A DNA stretch of 64,000 nucleotides from Hyphomicrobiales bacterium (lineage in GTDB: Bacteria; Pseudomonadota; Alphaproteobacteria; Rhizobiales; Beijerinckiaceae): positions 49,296 to 113,295 of the forward strand of contig JAQGJH010000115.1 of the NCBI GenBank assembly GCA_028290705.1. Reading direction: 5' to 3'. The notes below the pieces were generated by a model. It was not told the DNA's origin, did no database searches, and saw only the letters and a list, made by a program, of their open reading frames with translations. A program made the position numbers and the translations under genes. Shown here piece after piece: positions 17,453-27,084 of this stretch (position 1 is the first letter of the stretch; every line of letters starts with the position of its first letter).

Positions 17453-18282
17453 GAGATCCTCCGATCGTTGGGATTGCGCAGCACCGGAGCCTCGCGCGCA
17501 TGCCGCGATGCCTCCTCAACCGGCAGAGAGGCGTCCCAGGCCGTCGCGACGAAGCGTGCGCCAGAAACGCCGGTCGATGCGCGCGACGCCAGCCAGACTG
17601 CAGGCGCGTCCATGATGTCGACCGGCAGCAATCGTCCGCGTGGAGAGGCGCGATGGGGATCGTCGTCGGTCTTCACCATCCCGCCCGGCAGCAGCGAGTT
17701 GCAGGTGACACCGGTGCCTTCGAGGTCCTGCGCCCAGATCATGCTTGCGGCTTCCAGGGCAGCCTTGGTGACGCCGTAGGGCGAGTTGTGGCGCCTCTGC
17801 ATCGTGTCGAGACTCGTGCTGATGTTGATGATCCGCCCGAAACCGCGGGCGATCATGTGCGGCGCCAGGATATGTGAGATCAGGAAGGTGCCGTTGACGT
17901 TCACGTGGACCGCCTGCTGCCAGATGTCGGGGTCGGTCTCCCAAAGCGGCAGGGAGTTGCCGTGAACAGGCAGTCCGGGTCCCCGCTGAGGCCGCCGTGC
18001 GTTGTTCACCAGGACGTCGATCTTGCCGAACCTGTCGACGCCTCCGGACAGCACGCTCTCGCAATCCCGCCGCGAGGTGATGTCGGTCTCGAGCGCGAGA
18101 GCGCAGGCGCGACCCGTCGCTTCCTCGATTTCGCACGCGGCGGTCGCAAGGAGCTCCGTTTCGGGAGACGCGAGAATGACGTTTGCGCCCGCGTGGGCGA
18201 ATGCTCCGGCCATGGAGCGCCCAAGCCCGCGGCTCGCTCCCGTGACCACGACCGTCATACCGTCGAGTTCTGCGCCATGCAT
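17449..18282 (-). CDS. Short-chain dehydrogenase/reductase
   Basis: 277 aa from ATG 18282, with GGGGAGA 6 nt upstream. The Rossmann cofactor motif TGASRGLG is near residue 16, NNAR near 93, the catalytic Ser in INISTS near 146, and PYGVTK (Tyr and Lys) near 160. All residues of a classical SDR are present, so it should oxidise or reduce an alcohol/ketone with NAD(P)H. It is the first gene of a leftward operon whose second gene (bicupin) overlaps it by 4 nt. The 282-nt gap to the divergent maleate-isomerase-like gene must hold both promoters. Confidence 0.9.
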   Translation of the reverse strand: MHGAELDGMTVVVTGASRGLGRSMAGAFAHAGANVILASPETELLATAACEIEEATGRACALALETDITSRRDCESVLSGGVDRFGKIDVLVNNARRPQRGPGLPVHGNSLPLWETDPDIWQQAVHVNVNGTFLISHILAPHMIARGFGRIINISTSLDTMQRRHNSPYGVTKAALEAASMIWAQDLEGTGVTCNSLLPGGMVKTDDDPHRASPRGRLLPVDIMDAPAVWLASRASTGVSGARFVATAWDASLPVEEASRHAREAPVLRNPNDRRIS

Positions 18283-18564
18283 GCGCGTTCTCCCCAAAAG
18301 GAGACGAGACGGCGGTCAGCCGACGAGGCTCGAGGCCGCATCGGTGATGGCAGCCGCCACTCACTCCCTGCCCGGCTTTTCTTTGCATCGCGTCGTCGCG
18401 TGCGAGCCGATGCGAGAGTGTAGTCATCCAGAAGCCAGAGGGTCAATCGCCCTGCAGCACCTGACGTGAGCAGGGAAGCTCAGGCCCGCAGCTGCCTAAC
18501 TTGCAAGACCGAACGGCTTCGGCCTACCATTTGCCGACAAGAACAAGAGCCGGGGGAGTGTCAC

Positions 18565-19341
18565 ATGGTCCATCGCGTCGGACTCATCATTCCCTCTTCC
18601 AACCGGATGGTGGAAGAGGAGATGATCCGTTTTTATCCGAAGGACGTTGTCGCGCACGTCACGCGGCTGCGGATGACCGGCCCCCACAAAAAGCCCTTGG
18701 CCGACCTGCTCGTCCAGATCGAAACCGCCGCCGCGTCGCTGGTGGACGCCAAGTGCAACGTCGTCACCTTTCACTGCACCGTCACGTCCATGTCGGACGG
18801 CCCAAGCGGCGAGGCTAAGATCCTCAACGCTCTCAAGACCGCGCGAGCGCCGTTCTTCGCCACCACTTCCACGGCCGTGCGTGCGGCGCTGGATGCCTGC
18901 GGGGCGCGCCGAGTCGCGCTGATCACGCCCTACGACTTGCACAAGACCGAAGAGGAGATCGAGTTTCTGGAGGACGCCGGCTATCAGGTCGTGTTCGCCA
19001 AAGGCTACGATCTTCCCAACAGCGATGCCTATTGCTCGACTCCTGCCGGCGCCTGGCGCGAGCACGTGCTGGAGGCAAAGCGAGATGACGTGGACGCCTA
19101 TTTCCTGAGCTGCGCAAACATTCAGGCCTTGGGCGAGATCGACGGGCTGGAAGCGGCTTTAGGAAAGCCGGTGCTCACCAGCAATCAGGTGGTGATCTGG
19201 GACGGATTGCGCCAAATCGGATTGACCGACGGAATCGGCGGCCCGGCACACTGTTTCGCCGCCAGAGAAAACCCACCCGCGACCTCATCTAGCGGCGCGC
19301 CCGTACGGGGCGGACCAAGGAACGAGAAAGGAAACCGATGA
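18565..19341 (+). CDS. Maleate isomerase / arylmalonate decarboxylase family protein (Asp/Glu racemase fold)
   Basis: 258 aa from ATG 18565, with GGGGGAG 6 nt upstream; the frame extends to 18466 but that part has no ribosome site. RVGLIIPSSNRMVEEEM at the N-terminus is typical of maleate cis-trans isomerases. Both family cysteines are present: one in VTFHCTVTSM and one in FLSCANIQ. These interconvert maleate and fumarate, or related substrates, through a cysteine adduct. Decarboxylase activity is the alternative. Its stop overlaps the flavin monooxygenase start by ATGA. A maleate step would fit the end of a ring-cleavage pathway. Confidence 0.78.
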   Translation: MVHRVGLIIPSSNRMVEEEMIRFYPKDVVAHVTRLRMTGPHKKPLADLLVQIETAAASLVDAKCNVVTFHCTVTSMSDGPSGEAKILNALKTARAPFFATTSTAVRAALDACGARRVALITPYDLHKTEEEIEFLEDAGYQVVFAKGYDLPNSDAYCSTPAGAWREHVLEAKRDDVDAYFLSCANIQALGEIDGLEAALGKPVLTSNQVVIWDGLRQIGLTDGIGGPAHCFAARENPPATSSSGAPVRGGPRNEKGNR

Positions 19342-20462
19342 GCGATCGCATTGCCTCCATGCAGGCGCGCACCGCCATGTACAACGACAACAAGCTGAAG
19401 ATCGGCTTGTTCGGAGCCAATTGCTCTTCGGGCCGTGCCGTCACGACGGTCCCTGAGCGCTGGTCGGGCTCCTGGAAGGATGGCCTGGCGCTCGCGCGCG
19501 CAGCCGATGACGCCGGCATCGATTTCATGCTCCCCATCGGGCGTTGGAAGGGCTATGGCGGCGATACCGATTATCAGGGCGCCACGCTCGAGACCCTGAC
19601 CTGGGCCAGCGGACTGCTCGCCGCCACTTCGCGGATCAGCGTCTTTGGAACCGTTCACGCACCGCTGTTCCACCCGCTCATCGCATCGAAGGAATTCGTC
19701 ACCGCCGACCACATCGGAGAAGGCAGGTTTGGATTGAACGTCGTGTGCGGCTGGAACGAAGGCGAGTTCGACATGTTCGGCGTCGAACAACGCAATCACG
19801 AACGACGCTACGACTACGCGCAGGAATGGATCGAGATCGTCAAGCGCGCCATGTCTCCCGACAATGATTTCGATCACAAGGGTGAGTTTTTCGATCTGAA
19901 GGGCGTCCGCATGAAGCCCAAGCCCTATGGCGGAACGCGTCCGATGATAATGAACGCCGGCTCGTCGCCGGCAGGCCGCGCCTTTGCCCTGCGCAACTGC
20001 GACGCATTCTTCACGACGGCGTCCCGGGTCTCCCTCGAGGAGACACGCGAGAAAGTGCAGGGCATCAAAGCGCAGGCCGCGGAGTACGGCCGCGAGATCG
20101 ACGTTTATACCGTCGGCGTCGTGACGCTGCGGCCCACCATGACGGAGGCACAGGACTATTATAGACATGCCGTCATCGATGGCGCCGACTGGAACGCCGT
20201 ACGCGACATTCTCGCGTTGAAGAAGATCTCGCCCGAGACGGTAGGCCAGGCAGAGTATGATTTGAAACGGAACCAGTATGCCAACGGCATGGGCGGCCTG
20301 CCGATCGTGGGGGACCCCGATCACGTGGCGCGAATGTTCGCCGACTTGAGCAAAGCCGGGCTCAGGGGCATCGGAATTTCGATGGTGAATTACGCCGACG
20401 AACTCCCGCTGTTCGTCGGGGAAGTGCTTCCGCGCCTCAAAGCGATCGGCGTCCGCGTCTAG
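19338..20462 (+). CDS. LLM-class flavin-dependent monooxygenase, RutA-like
   Basis: 374 aa, translationally coupled (ATGA) to the maleate-isomerase-like gene. It has the bacterial luciferase-like barrel with text close to the RutA/SsuD branch: GIDFMLPIGRWKGYGGDTDY, then AATSRISVFGTVHAP, and GRFGLNVVCGWNEGEF. RutA opens the uracil ring; others release sulfite from alkanesulfonates or act on sulfones. It needs FMNH2 from a separate reductase, and no such gene is nearby. The neighbour suggests ring or chain oxygenation in the same pathway as the molybdenum hydroxylase island. Confidence 0.88.
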   Translation: MSDRIASMQARTAMYNDNKLKIGLFGANCSSGRAVTTVPERWSGSWKDGLALARAADDAGIDFMLPIGRWKGYGGDTDYQGATLETLTWASGLLAATSRISVFGTVHAPLFHPLIASKEFVTADHIGEGRFGLNVVCGWNEGEFDMFGVEQRNHERRYDYAQEWIEIVKRAMSPDNDFDHKGEFFDLKGVRMKPKPYGGTRPMIMNAGSSPAGRAFALRNCDAFFTTASRVSLEETREKVQGIKAQAAEYGREIDVYTVGVVTLRPTMTEAQDYYRHAVIDGADWNAVRDILALKKISPETVGQAEYDLKRNQYANGMGGLPIVGDPDHVARMFADLSKAGLRGIGISMVNYADELPLFVGEVLPRLKAIGVRV

Positions 20463-20488
20463 CATCCAAGTTGAGCGCCGCGCCCAAC

Positions 20489-21513
20489 CTACTTGCTCGG
20501 ATCTCCGAGCGCCGCCTGAGTGCGGGCAATCACGTCCGCGGGTGTCGCCAAAACCTGCCGGACGGCCGCCTCGACTTCAGAGCCGCCCATGGGATCGACG
20601 TCGAGCTTGAGCTTTTCGGCTTCAGCCAAAAATGCCGGATCCTTCATGGTCGCGTCGAACGCACGGCGCAGCACTTCGACCCGCTCGGCCGGAACCAGGG
20701 GTGGAGCCGCGAGCGGCCGGCTGATCGCTGTCGTGAGCGACAGAAAGCGGGCGACCGCCTCTTTCCGCGGATCGCCGGCGACCAGCTCCATCAACAGCGG
20801 CGTATCGGCCAGATCGGGATCGCGCTTGAGCCCGATCTGCACCAGCGGCACGAGCTTCTTTTCGCGCACCGCGTCGGGCATCGTCGCCTTGTAGCTCGGC
20901 CAGGTGTTCGTGCCCCTGCCCTCGACCTCGCCCCGCTCCATCGCCAGGTTGATCTGCGCACCGCCCGCATAGCCCGTCACCACCTTGAAACGCGTCCCGA
21001 GCAGGGCGTTATAGACGCGAGGCATCTGTGCGTCTGGTGAACTCGCCCCGGTGGATCCGACCAGCACCTCACGCACCTTGGCGTCCTCGATGGTCGCGAC
21101 TTTCGATGTGTGCCACACGGCCGTGACGTTTGGCGACTGACTGACGTTGCCGATCCACTTCATGGATCCGAGCGAAGCCTGAAGTCCCGGCTGCCCTGTC
21201 GGCTCATGCACCACGAGTCCTGGCCCACCAAAGTCAGATAAGTGCCGTCCTGAGGCGCGATGCGCGCGGCATGATTGAAAGCGGTCAATCCGCCGGCTCC
21301 CGGCATGTTGACCACGATCATGGCTGGCGAACCGGGGATGTGGCGACCGAGATGCCGGCTGATGAGACGCAGCAGGGTGTCGTATCCGCCGCCGGGTCCC
21401 GTATGCGTGGACATTGTGATGGTTTTGCCAGCGTAGAAATCCTGTGCAATCGCCGCACCGGCCGTCAGCACGACTGCGCAAGCTCCCACGGCCGCAGCTA
21501 TTTGTTGCAGCAT
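20489..21513 (-). pseudogene. Frameshifted Bug/TctC-type solute-binding protein
   Basis: The N-terminal third (ATG 21513, GGGGAGG 7 nt upstream; signal peptide, then DFYAGKTITMSTHTGPGGGY and IPGSPAMIVVNMPGAGG) is in one reading frame up to about 21222. The C-terminal two thirds (LVVHEPTGQPGL onward, to the stop at 20489) is in another. The total is 1025 nt, one short of 342 codons. One missing base at about 21218-21224, where the top strand reads tcctgg, would restore ...GQGLVVHEP, which aligns with its relatives. The gene is either truly broken or carries a sequencing error. Both halves otherwise read like a functional member, so the break is recent. Confidence 0.82.
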
Positions 21514-21666
21514 CCGACATCCTCCCCTGCTGGCCAGTCGTTGCGACCGCGCGGCCGGTCTGATCGAGACTCTTGCTCGAATCGCGAGAATCGACAACAG
21601 GTGAGCGAGTGCCACGCCTCCTGTCGGAGGCGCGCTTTTTCGACGAGTCCGCGTTCGTACCCGGCG

Positions 21667-21682
21667 TTAACCTTTTGTTAAC
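21667..21682 (+). promoter_or_regulatory. CtrA box upstream of 81-aa gene
   Basis: TTAA-CCTTTTG-TTAAC is a perfect match to the CtrA consensus TTAA-N7-TTAA(C). It lies 44 nt before the GTG of the small gene at 21727. That position suits a promoter-overlapping site. A further half site (TTAACC) lies at 21699. Confidence 0.65.
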
Positions 21683-21726
21683 CAAATCAGAGGACCTCTT
21701 AACCTCATGATTTCGCGGAGTTTTCA

Positions 21727-21972
21727 GTGATTGACGTTCAGACCGCAGGCGAGGCCGATAGCCCCCGCACTCTGTATCTGCCCGAGACCGGCGACGATGG
21801 ATCATCCTACGTGATCATCACGCGCCCAGGTGAAGAGCCGCACTATCATCACTGTCGCGACAAGGAAGAGGCTTGTTACTGGGCGCGCCGCTGGATGTGG
21901 CGCGACCGGATCGTGCGGTGGGAAGGCAACCTGTTCGGCAAAGCGTGGCTCGAAAGCCGCGCCGATCATTGA
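21727..21972 (+). CDS. Small hypothetical protein, 81 aa
   Basis: GTG start at 21727 with GCGGAG 7 nt upstream. The 81-aa product has a hydrophilic N-terminus, then HYHHCRDKEEACYWARRWMW, a His/Cys/Trp-rich block, and ends KAWLESRADH. It has no signal peptide or membrane span. I do not recognise the family. The upstream CtrA box implies cell-cycle control. It converges on the RND pump gene, with only 15 nt between stops. Confidence 0.65.
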   Translation: MIDVQTAGEADSPRTLYLPETGDDGSSYVIITRPGEEPHYHHCRDKEEACYWARRWMWRDRIVRWEGNLFGKAWLESRADH

Positions 21973-21987
21973 ACCGACGTCCGCCGG

Positions 21988-24900
21988 CTACTCGGCGGGA
22001 CGCACCTCGCCTGCTGGCTCGACCTTCTTCCGCTGCTCGCGCGTGACGAGCTTGAAGAACATCGGGACGAAGAAGATGGCCAGGAACGTGGCCGCCAGCA
22101 TGCCCCCGATGACACCCGTGCCGATCGAGTGGCGACTTGCCGATCCCGCCCCGGTGCTGATGGCCAATGGCACGACGCCGAGGATGAAGGCCAGCGACGT
22201 CATGATGATCGGCCGGAAGCGCAAGCGCGCGGCGACCATCGCGGCATCGTAAACCGACATGCCCTCCCGGTGCTTCTCGGATGCAAACTCCACGATCAGA
22301 ATGGCGTTCTTCGCCGCGAGTCCGATCAGCGTCACCAACCCGATCTGGAAATAGACGTCGTTCTCGATCCCCCGCAGATAGATCGCGAGGATCGCGCCGA
22401 ACAGTGCGAACGGCACGGCCGTGATCACGGCCAGTGGCAACGACCAGCGTTCGTATTGCGCAGCGAGAATGAGAAAGACCATGACGAGGCCGAACAGGAA
22501 TCCCTGGTTGCCCGTGCCGGCCGTCGCGAGTTCCTGATAGGCGGAACCGGTCCAGCCGGGCGTGTAATCCGCCCCGAGGGTCTGGCTCACCACTTCCTGC
22601 ATCGCGGCGATCGCCTGCCCGGACGAATAGCCGGGAGCCGGATTGCCCTGGATGCGCGCGGCCGGGAAGATGTTGAAGCGATCCACGACATCCGCGCCAG
22701 TGATCCGCGTCACGCGCACGAGCGCATCGAGCGGCACCATGTTGCCGGTTTCGGAACGTACGAACACGTGCCGCAAATCTTCCGGCGACTGACGAAACTC
22801 GCCTTCGGACGACAGGCTGACGCGGTAGGTGCGCCCGAAAAGCGTGAAGTCGTTGACGTACAGGCTGCCGAACGTGCTCTGCATCGTGTCGAACATTGTA
22901 GCGATCGGCACAGACAGTGATTTGGCATTCTCACGGTCCACGTCGATCCGATACTGAGGCACGCTGGTATTGAACGTCGTGGACACGCCAGTCACTTCCG
23001 GGCGCTGACTGGCGGCTGCAATGAGTTTCTGGGCAGCCTGGTTCAGGCTTTCCAGAGAACCGCCGCTGCGGTCCTGAAGGAAGAATTCGAAGCCTCCGGT
23101 CGTGCTGATGCCCTGGATCGGCGGCGGGTTGAACCCGAACACGACGCCGTCCTTGAAGCCCGCGTTGAGCGACGCAAAGCCGGGCGCGAGATTGCGCGCA
23201 TCCTGTCGCGACTCGGTTCGCTCGGCCCAGTCTTTCAGTGTCACGAACGACACGCCCGAACTGGTCTTTTGGGCTCCCGAGAGCAGGTCGAAACCCGAAA
23301 AGGTGACGATGTTCTGCACGGCATCGTTCTTGCGCGCACCCTCCGTCACCTTCGTGGTGATGTCGCGGGTACGGCTGAGAGAAGCGGCAGGCGGCAAGGC
23401 CGTGACGAGGAAAATGTAACCCTGGTCTTCATTGGGGACGAGGCCCGACGGCACGCGCTGGAACAGCATGTAGGTGACGCCCAGCATGGCAGCCACGAGT
23501 GTCAGCCCGACGATGGCGTGGCGAAGCAGATACGACACGCCGCTCGAGAAGCCGGACGTCAGCTTGTCGAATCCCTTGTTGAACCACCTGAACGGCAGTG
23601 CCGGCTCACGATGCTCACTCTTCAGGAGAAGAGCGCAAAGCGCCGGCGTGAGCGTCAACGCGACGATACCCGAGATCACGACCGAAACCGCGATCGTCAC
23701 GGCGAATTGTCGATACAATTCGCCGGCAAGACCGCCCAGGAAAGACACCGGAATGAACACGGCGCAGAGCACCAGCACGATCGCGATGACGGGACCGCTC
23801 ACCTCGTTCATGGCCTTGATGGCGGCTTCCCGGGCTGGAAGCTTCTCGGTCCGCATGATGCGTTCGACGTTTTCGAGCACCACGATGGCGTCGTCCACCA
23901 CGATGCCGATGGCCAGCACCATGCCGAACAAGGTGAGCAGGTTGATCGAGAAGCCAAGCAGATACATTCCCGCAAACGTGCCGATCAGCGAGACGGGCAC
24001 CGCGATGATCGGGATGAAGGTCGCACGAAGGTTCTGCAGGAAGAGAAAGACGACCAGAATGACCAGCACGATGGCTTCGATGAAGGTCTTGATGACCTCT
24101 TCGATCGAGACTTCCACGAAGCGCGTCGTGTTGAAGGGAATGTCGTAGGTCAGGCCCTCGGGAAAACGTTGCTGAAGACGGTCCATCGTCGCCTTGACCG
24201 AGGCCGCCACGTCCAGCGCGTTGGCGCCGGGCTGCAGATAGACGCCGATCGGAACCGTTGGTGAGCCGTTATACGTGGCGGAGAATGCATAATTCTGCGA
24301 TCCGAGTTCGACGCGCGCCACATCCTTCAGCCGGAGCGCGCCGCCGTTCGCATCCGAGCGGACGATGATGTTTTCGAACTCGCGCGGATCGACCAGACGC
24401 CCGGGCGTCGTCACCGAATAAGTGAACGCCTGGGCGTCCTTCATGGGCTCGTCGCCGAAGCGACCGGCGGCAAACTGTGCATTCTGCTCCCGGATGGCAG
24501 CTGCGATATCGCTCGGCGTCAGGCTGTATTGCGCCACCTTGTCGGGCCGGAGCCAGATACGCATCGAGTAATCGGACGCGCCGAAGAGAGAGGCATCGCC
24601 GACGCCCGGCGTGCGGCGGAGCTCGTCGATGACGTTGATCAGCGCGTAATTGGAAATGAAGATCGTGTCGTGCCTGCCGCCGGGCGACGACATGGCCAGC
24701 ACCTGCAGGATCGAGCTGGAGCGCTTGTTCACGGTGACGCCTTGACGACGCACCTCCTCCGGCAGCAGCGCAGTCGCGCGCTGCACGCGATTGTTGACGT
24801 TGATGGTCGCCTGGTCGGGGTTGGTTCCGATCTGAAACGACACGCTGAGACTGAGCGTGCCGGATCCGGTCGAGGTCGACCGCATGTAGATCATGTTCTC

Positions 24901-25119
24901 GACGCCATTGATCTGCTGCTCGAGCGGAGCCGCGACGGTTTCGGCGATGGTCTGCGCGTTGGCGCCCGGATAGTTGGCGGTGATCACCACTTCGGGCGGA
25001 ACGATCTGGGGGTATTGGGCGATCGGCAGCGCACGCATGGCCAGAAGGCCGGCAAGCACAATCACGATGGACAGAACCGAGGCGAAGACGGGGCGATCGA
25101 TGAAAAAGCGTGAGATCAC
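21988..25119 (-). CDS. RND multidrug efflux permease, HAE1 (AcrB/MexF-like)
   Basis: 1043 aa, full length for the HAE1 family. The start is GTG (25119), overlapping the adaptor stop by 4 nt. The first transmembrane helix follows [27 protein letters not shown]-type text, [18 protein letters not shown] (proton-relay helix 4 with paired Asp) and the second repeat with [14 protein letters not shown] are all present. Two large periplasmic porter loops separate twelve predicted helices. It pumps drugs, solvents or bile-like compounds from periplasm and membrane, and needs an outer-membrane TolC-type channel, which is not encoded here. Expression is likely controlled by the divergent TetR protein. 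Confidence 0.95.
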   Translation of the reverse strand: MISRFFIDRPVFASVLSIVIVLAGLLAMRALPIAQYPQIVPPEVVITANYPGANAQTIAETVAAPLEQQINGVENMIYMRSTSTGSGTLSLSVSFQIGTNPDQATINVNNRVQRATALLPEEVRRQGVTVNKRSSSILQVLAMSSPGGRHDTIFISNYALINVIDELRRTPGVGDASLFGASDYSMRIWLRPDKVAQYSLTPSDIAAAIREQNAQFAAGRFGDEPMKDAQAFTYSVTTPGRLVDPREFENIIVRSDANGGALRLKDVARVELGSQNYAFSATYNGSPTVPIGVYLQPGANALDVAASVKATMDRLQQRFPEGLTYDIPFNTTRFVEVSIEEVIKTFIEAIVLVILVVFLFLQNLRATFIPIIAVPVSLIGTFAGMYLLGFSINLLTLFGMVLAIGIVVDDAIVVLENVERIMRTEKLPAREAAIKAMNEVSGPVIAIVLVLCAVFIPVSFLGGLAGELYRQFAVTIAVSVVISGIVALTLTPALCALLLKSEHREPALPFRWFNKGFDKLTSGFSSGVSYLLRHAIVGLTLVAAMLGVTYMLFQRVPSGLVPNEDQGYIFLVTALPPAASLSRTRDITTKVTEGARKNDAVQNIVTFSGFDLLSGAQKTSSGVSFVTLKDWAERTESRQDARNLAPGFASLNAGFKDGVVFGFNPPPIQGISTTGGFEFFLQDRSGGSLESLNQAAQKLIAAASQRPEVTGVSTTFNTSVPQYRIDVDRENAKSLSVPIATMFDTMQSTFGSLYVNDFTLFGRTYRVSLSSEGEFRQSPEDLRHVFVRSETGNMVPLDALVRVTRITGADVVDRFNIFPAARIQGNPAPGYSSGQAIAAMQEVVSQTLGADYTPGWTGSAYQELATAGTGNQGFLFGLVMVFLILAAQYERWSLPLAVITAVPFALFGAILAIYLRGIENDVYFQIGLVTLIGLAAKNAILIVEFASEKHREGMSVYDAAMVAARLRFRPIIMTSLAFILGVVPLAISTGAGSASRHSIGTGVIGGMLAATFLAIFFVPMFFKLVTREQRKKVEPAGEVRPAE

Positions 25120-26297
25120 TTTTGATCTCCCTTCACGTTCGCATTCGCCTGCACTTCGACAGGCTTGACGACGGCCCCCGGTCGAACCCGAATGATCCCG
25201 TCGACGACGATGCGCTCATTTCCTTCGAGCCCGCTTTGCACGACCCAACCCGAGGCAATCTCCTGCCCGAGTTTGACGGGACGCGCCTGTGCGCTGTTGT
25301 TGTCGCCGACCACGTAGACGAATGGTCCCTGCGGACCCTGAGAGATCGATTGTTTCGGAATCACGACGGCATCGGGCAGCGAGAGGCCGTGCACGACCAA
25401 CCTGACGAATTGGCCCGGCAGCAGTTGCCCCTGCGGGTTGGGGAAAATAGCGCGCACCTGGATCGTTCCCGTGCGCGTATCCACAGAACTTGCCGAAACC
25501 TGTACCTTTCCGCGCGTCGGATAGACCTCTCCGCTTCCATATTGCAACTCGACCTCCAGATCGCTTTCCACGATCGGCTTCGCTCGCCGGCCGTTCAGCT
25601 GGCGAAAGTTCTGGAAGTCGGTATCGGTCACGGAAAAGTAGACATAGGCAGGATCGAGTTGGGTCAGCGTCGTCAACAATGTCTGTTGCGCCTGGATGAG
25701 GCTGCCGACCGGCGGAGACTGCAGCGCAGTCGTGCCGGTCACCGGGGCCCGCAGGGTCGAGTAGCCGATGTTGAGTTCGGCATTCTTGACTTCAGATTGC
25801 GCAAGTTGCACCCCGGCCTGGGCCTGATCGCGCGTGGCCCGGGCCTGCTCGAAAGCCTGCTCTGACGACACTTGTCGCTTGGCGAGTTCCTCGACGCGCT
25901 TGAAGTTTTCTTCGGCCTGCCGCAGCGTCGCTTCAGCTTGTGCGAGTTGCGCCCGCGCCCTGTCGCGCGCGACCTCATACGGCCGACTGTCGAGGCGGAA
26001 GAGGATTTGCCCTTCTTCGACCTTCGACCCGTCCTCGTAATTGCGCTCGACCAGAATGCCGCCGACCTGCGCACGAACTTCGACGTCACGATAGCCCGCC
26101 ACGCGACCAGCGTATGTCACCGGCAACGGAACCTCGCGCTTCTGTGTCGTCGTCACGCCCACTTCCGCCGGCGGTTGGGCCGCCGGCGCGGCCGTCGGCT
26201 TTGCGGGCCCTGCGGCTTGATGTTGCCGCTGCCAGAAAGCGAAGCCGACCGCGAGCAGGATGACGCCGATGATGATGAAGCTATATCGCCTGGCCAT
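25116..26297 (-). CDS. RND efflux periplasmic adaptor (MexE/AcrA-like)
   Basis: 393 aa from ATG 26297. One N-terminal membrane anchor ([19 protein letters not shown]) precedes a Pro/Ala-rich linker. Then the barrel-sandwich halves flank a coiled-coil hairpin (about 100-165, e.g. [20 protein letters not shown] ahead of it). The C-terminal membrane-proximal domain is present. It bridges the permease to the outer-membrane channel. No lipobox is seen, so it is held by the helix rather than a lipid. Its stop overlaps the permease start as GTGA. The operon promoter lies in the 69-nt gap shared with the TetR gene. Confidence 0.94.
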   Translation of the reverse strand: MARRYSFIIIGVILLAVGFAFWQRQHQAAGPAKPTAAPAAQPPAEVGVTTTQKREVPLPVTYAGRVAGYRDVEVRAQVGGILVERNYEDGSKVEEGQILFRLDSRPYEVARDRARAQLAQAEATLRQAEENFKRVEELAKRQVSSEQAFEQARATRDQAQAGVQLAQSEVKNAELNIGYSTLRAPVTGTTALQSPPVGSLIQAQQTLLTTLTQLDPAYVYFSVTDTDFQNFRQLNGRRAKPIVESDLEVELQYGSGEVYPTRGKVQVSASSVDTRTGTIQVRAIFPNPQGQLLPGQFVRLVVHGLSLPDAVVIPKQSISQGPQGPFVYVVGDNNSAQARPVKLGQEIASGWVVQSGLEGNERIVVDGIIRVRPGAVVKPVEVQANANVKGDQK

Positions 26298-26326
26298 GTT
26301 GCCTGCTCGCGTGATGAAGACTAAGT

Positions 26327-26345
26327 TTTGGACAGCCTGTCCAAA
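26327..26345. promoter_or_regulatory. Operator palindrome for the divergent TetR regulator
   Basis: TTTGGACAG-C-CTGTCCAAA is a perfect 9+1+9 inverted repeat, 21 nt before the TetR ATG (26367) and 29 nt before the adaptor ATG (26297). Its place between divergent genes and 19-bp size are those of a TetR-family operator. It could control both directions. Confidence 0.8.
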
Positions 26346-26366
26346 TTCTCATGCTGGGATTAGACA

Positions 26367-27020
26367 ATGAACGTCCGCCTGACAAGGCCAGAAAATTACG
26401 TGAAAGGGCGTTTGTCCAAGCGCAATTCGATAACGAGCGCAGCAGCAGACATGTTCCTTAGCTCGGGCTTTGCCGCTACGAGCATTGAGGCGGTTGCGGA
26501 ACGCGCCGGAGTTAGCCGCCAGACCGTGTACAACTGCTTTGATTCCAAAGATGGTCTCTTCATCGCCATCTGTGGCGAACTCGTCGACGAAATCATCGCG
26601 CCGATCGAGCGCGCCGCGCAGCAGCAACCAGACCTGCGTCACAGTCTCGTGACCATCGGCGAAACGCTTTTGTCGGCAGCGCTGCGTCCCAGATCGCTCG
26701 CCCTCTATCGGTTGATCGTCACCGAATCCGCTCGCCTTCCCGAGTTGGGCCGGGCGCTGTACATGCGCGGGCCCCGCCGCGCCGTGCTGGAACTTGCGGC
26801 CTACTTCGCCGCGGAAGTGTCACGCGGTCGACTGCAGATGCCGGACGCCGAGGCCGCGGCAGAGCAATTTCTGGGCATGCTGAACGGCCACAATCAATTG
26901 CGCGCCTTGATGGGCGTGGCCACTCGACCGACGGCGGCAGAACGGCGCGAGATCGCCGAAGGCGTCGCCGATACATTTCTCCGGGCTTTCGCTCCCGCGG
27001 TCTCGATCCCTCCGCCATAA
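26367..27020 (+). CDS. TetR/AcrR-family transcriptional regulator
   Basis: 217 aa. The N-terminal HTH (about 20-65) reads ITSAAADMFLSSGFAATSIE then AERAGVSRQTVYNCFDSKDG, the classic TetR DNA-binding pattern. The C-terminal ligand domain resembles the AefR/AmtR-like group. It is divergent from the RND operon and the TTTGGACAG palindrome lies between them. It most likely represses the pump and itself until an inducer binds. The inducer is unknown. Confidence 0.92.
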   Translation: MNVRLTRPENYVKGRLSKRNSITSAAADMFLSSGFAATSIEAVAERAGVSRQTVYNCFDSKDGLFIAICGELVDEIIAPIERAAQQQPDLRHSLVTIGETLLSAALRPRSLALYRLIVTESARLPELGRALYMRGPRRAVLELAAYFAAEVSRGRLQMPDAEAAAEQFLGMLNGHNQLRALMGVATRPTAAERREIAEGVADTFLRAFAPAVSIPPP

Positions 27021-27084
27021 TGCGGACTGGCGGCGCGACGAGCCCACATGCATGATGACGCGGGAGCACGACCGCGAGGGTGCC

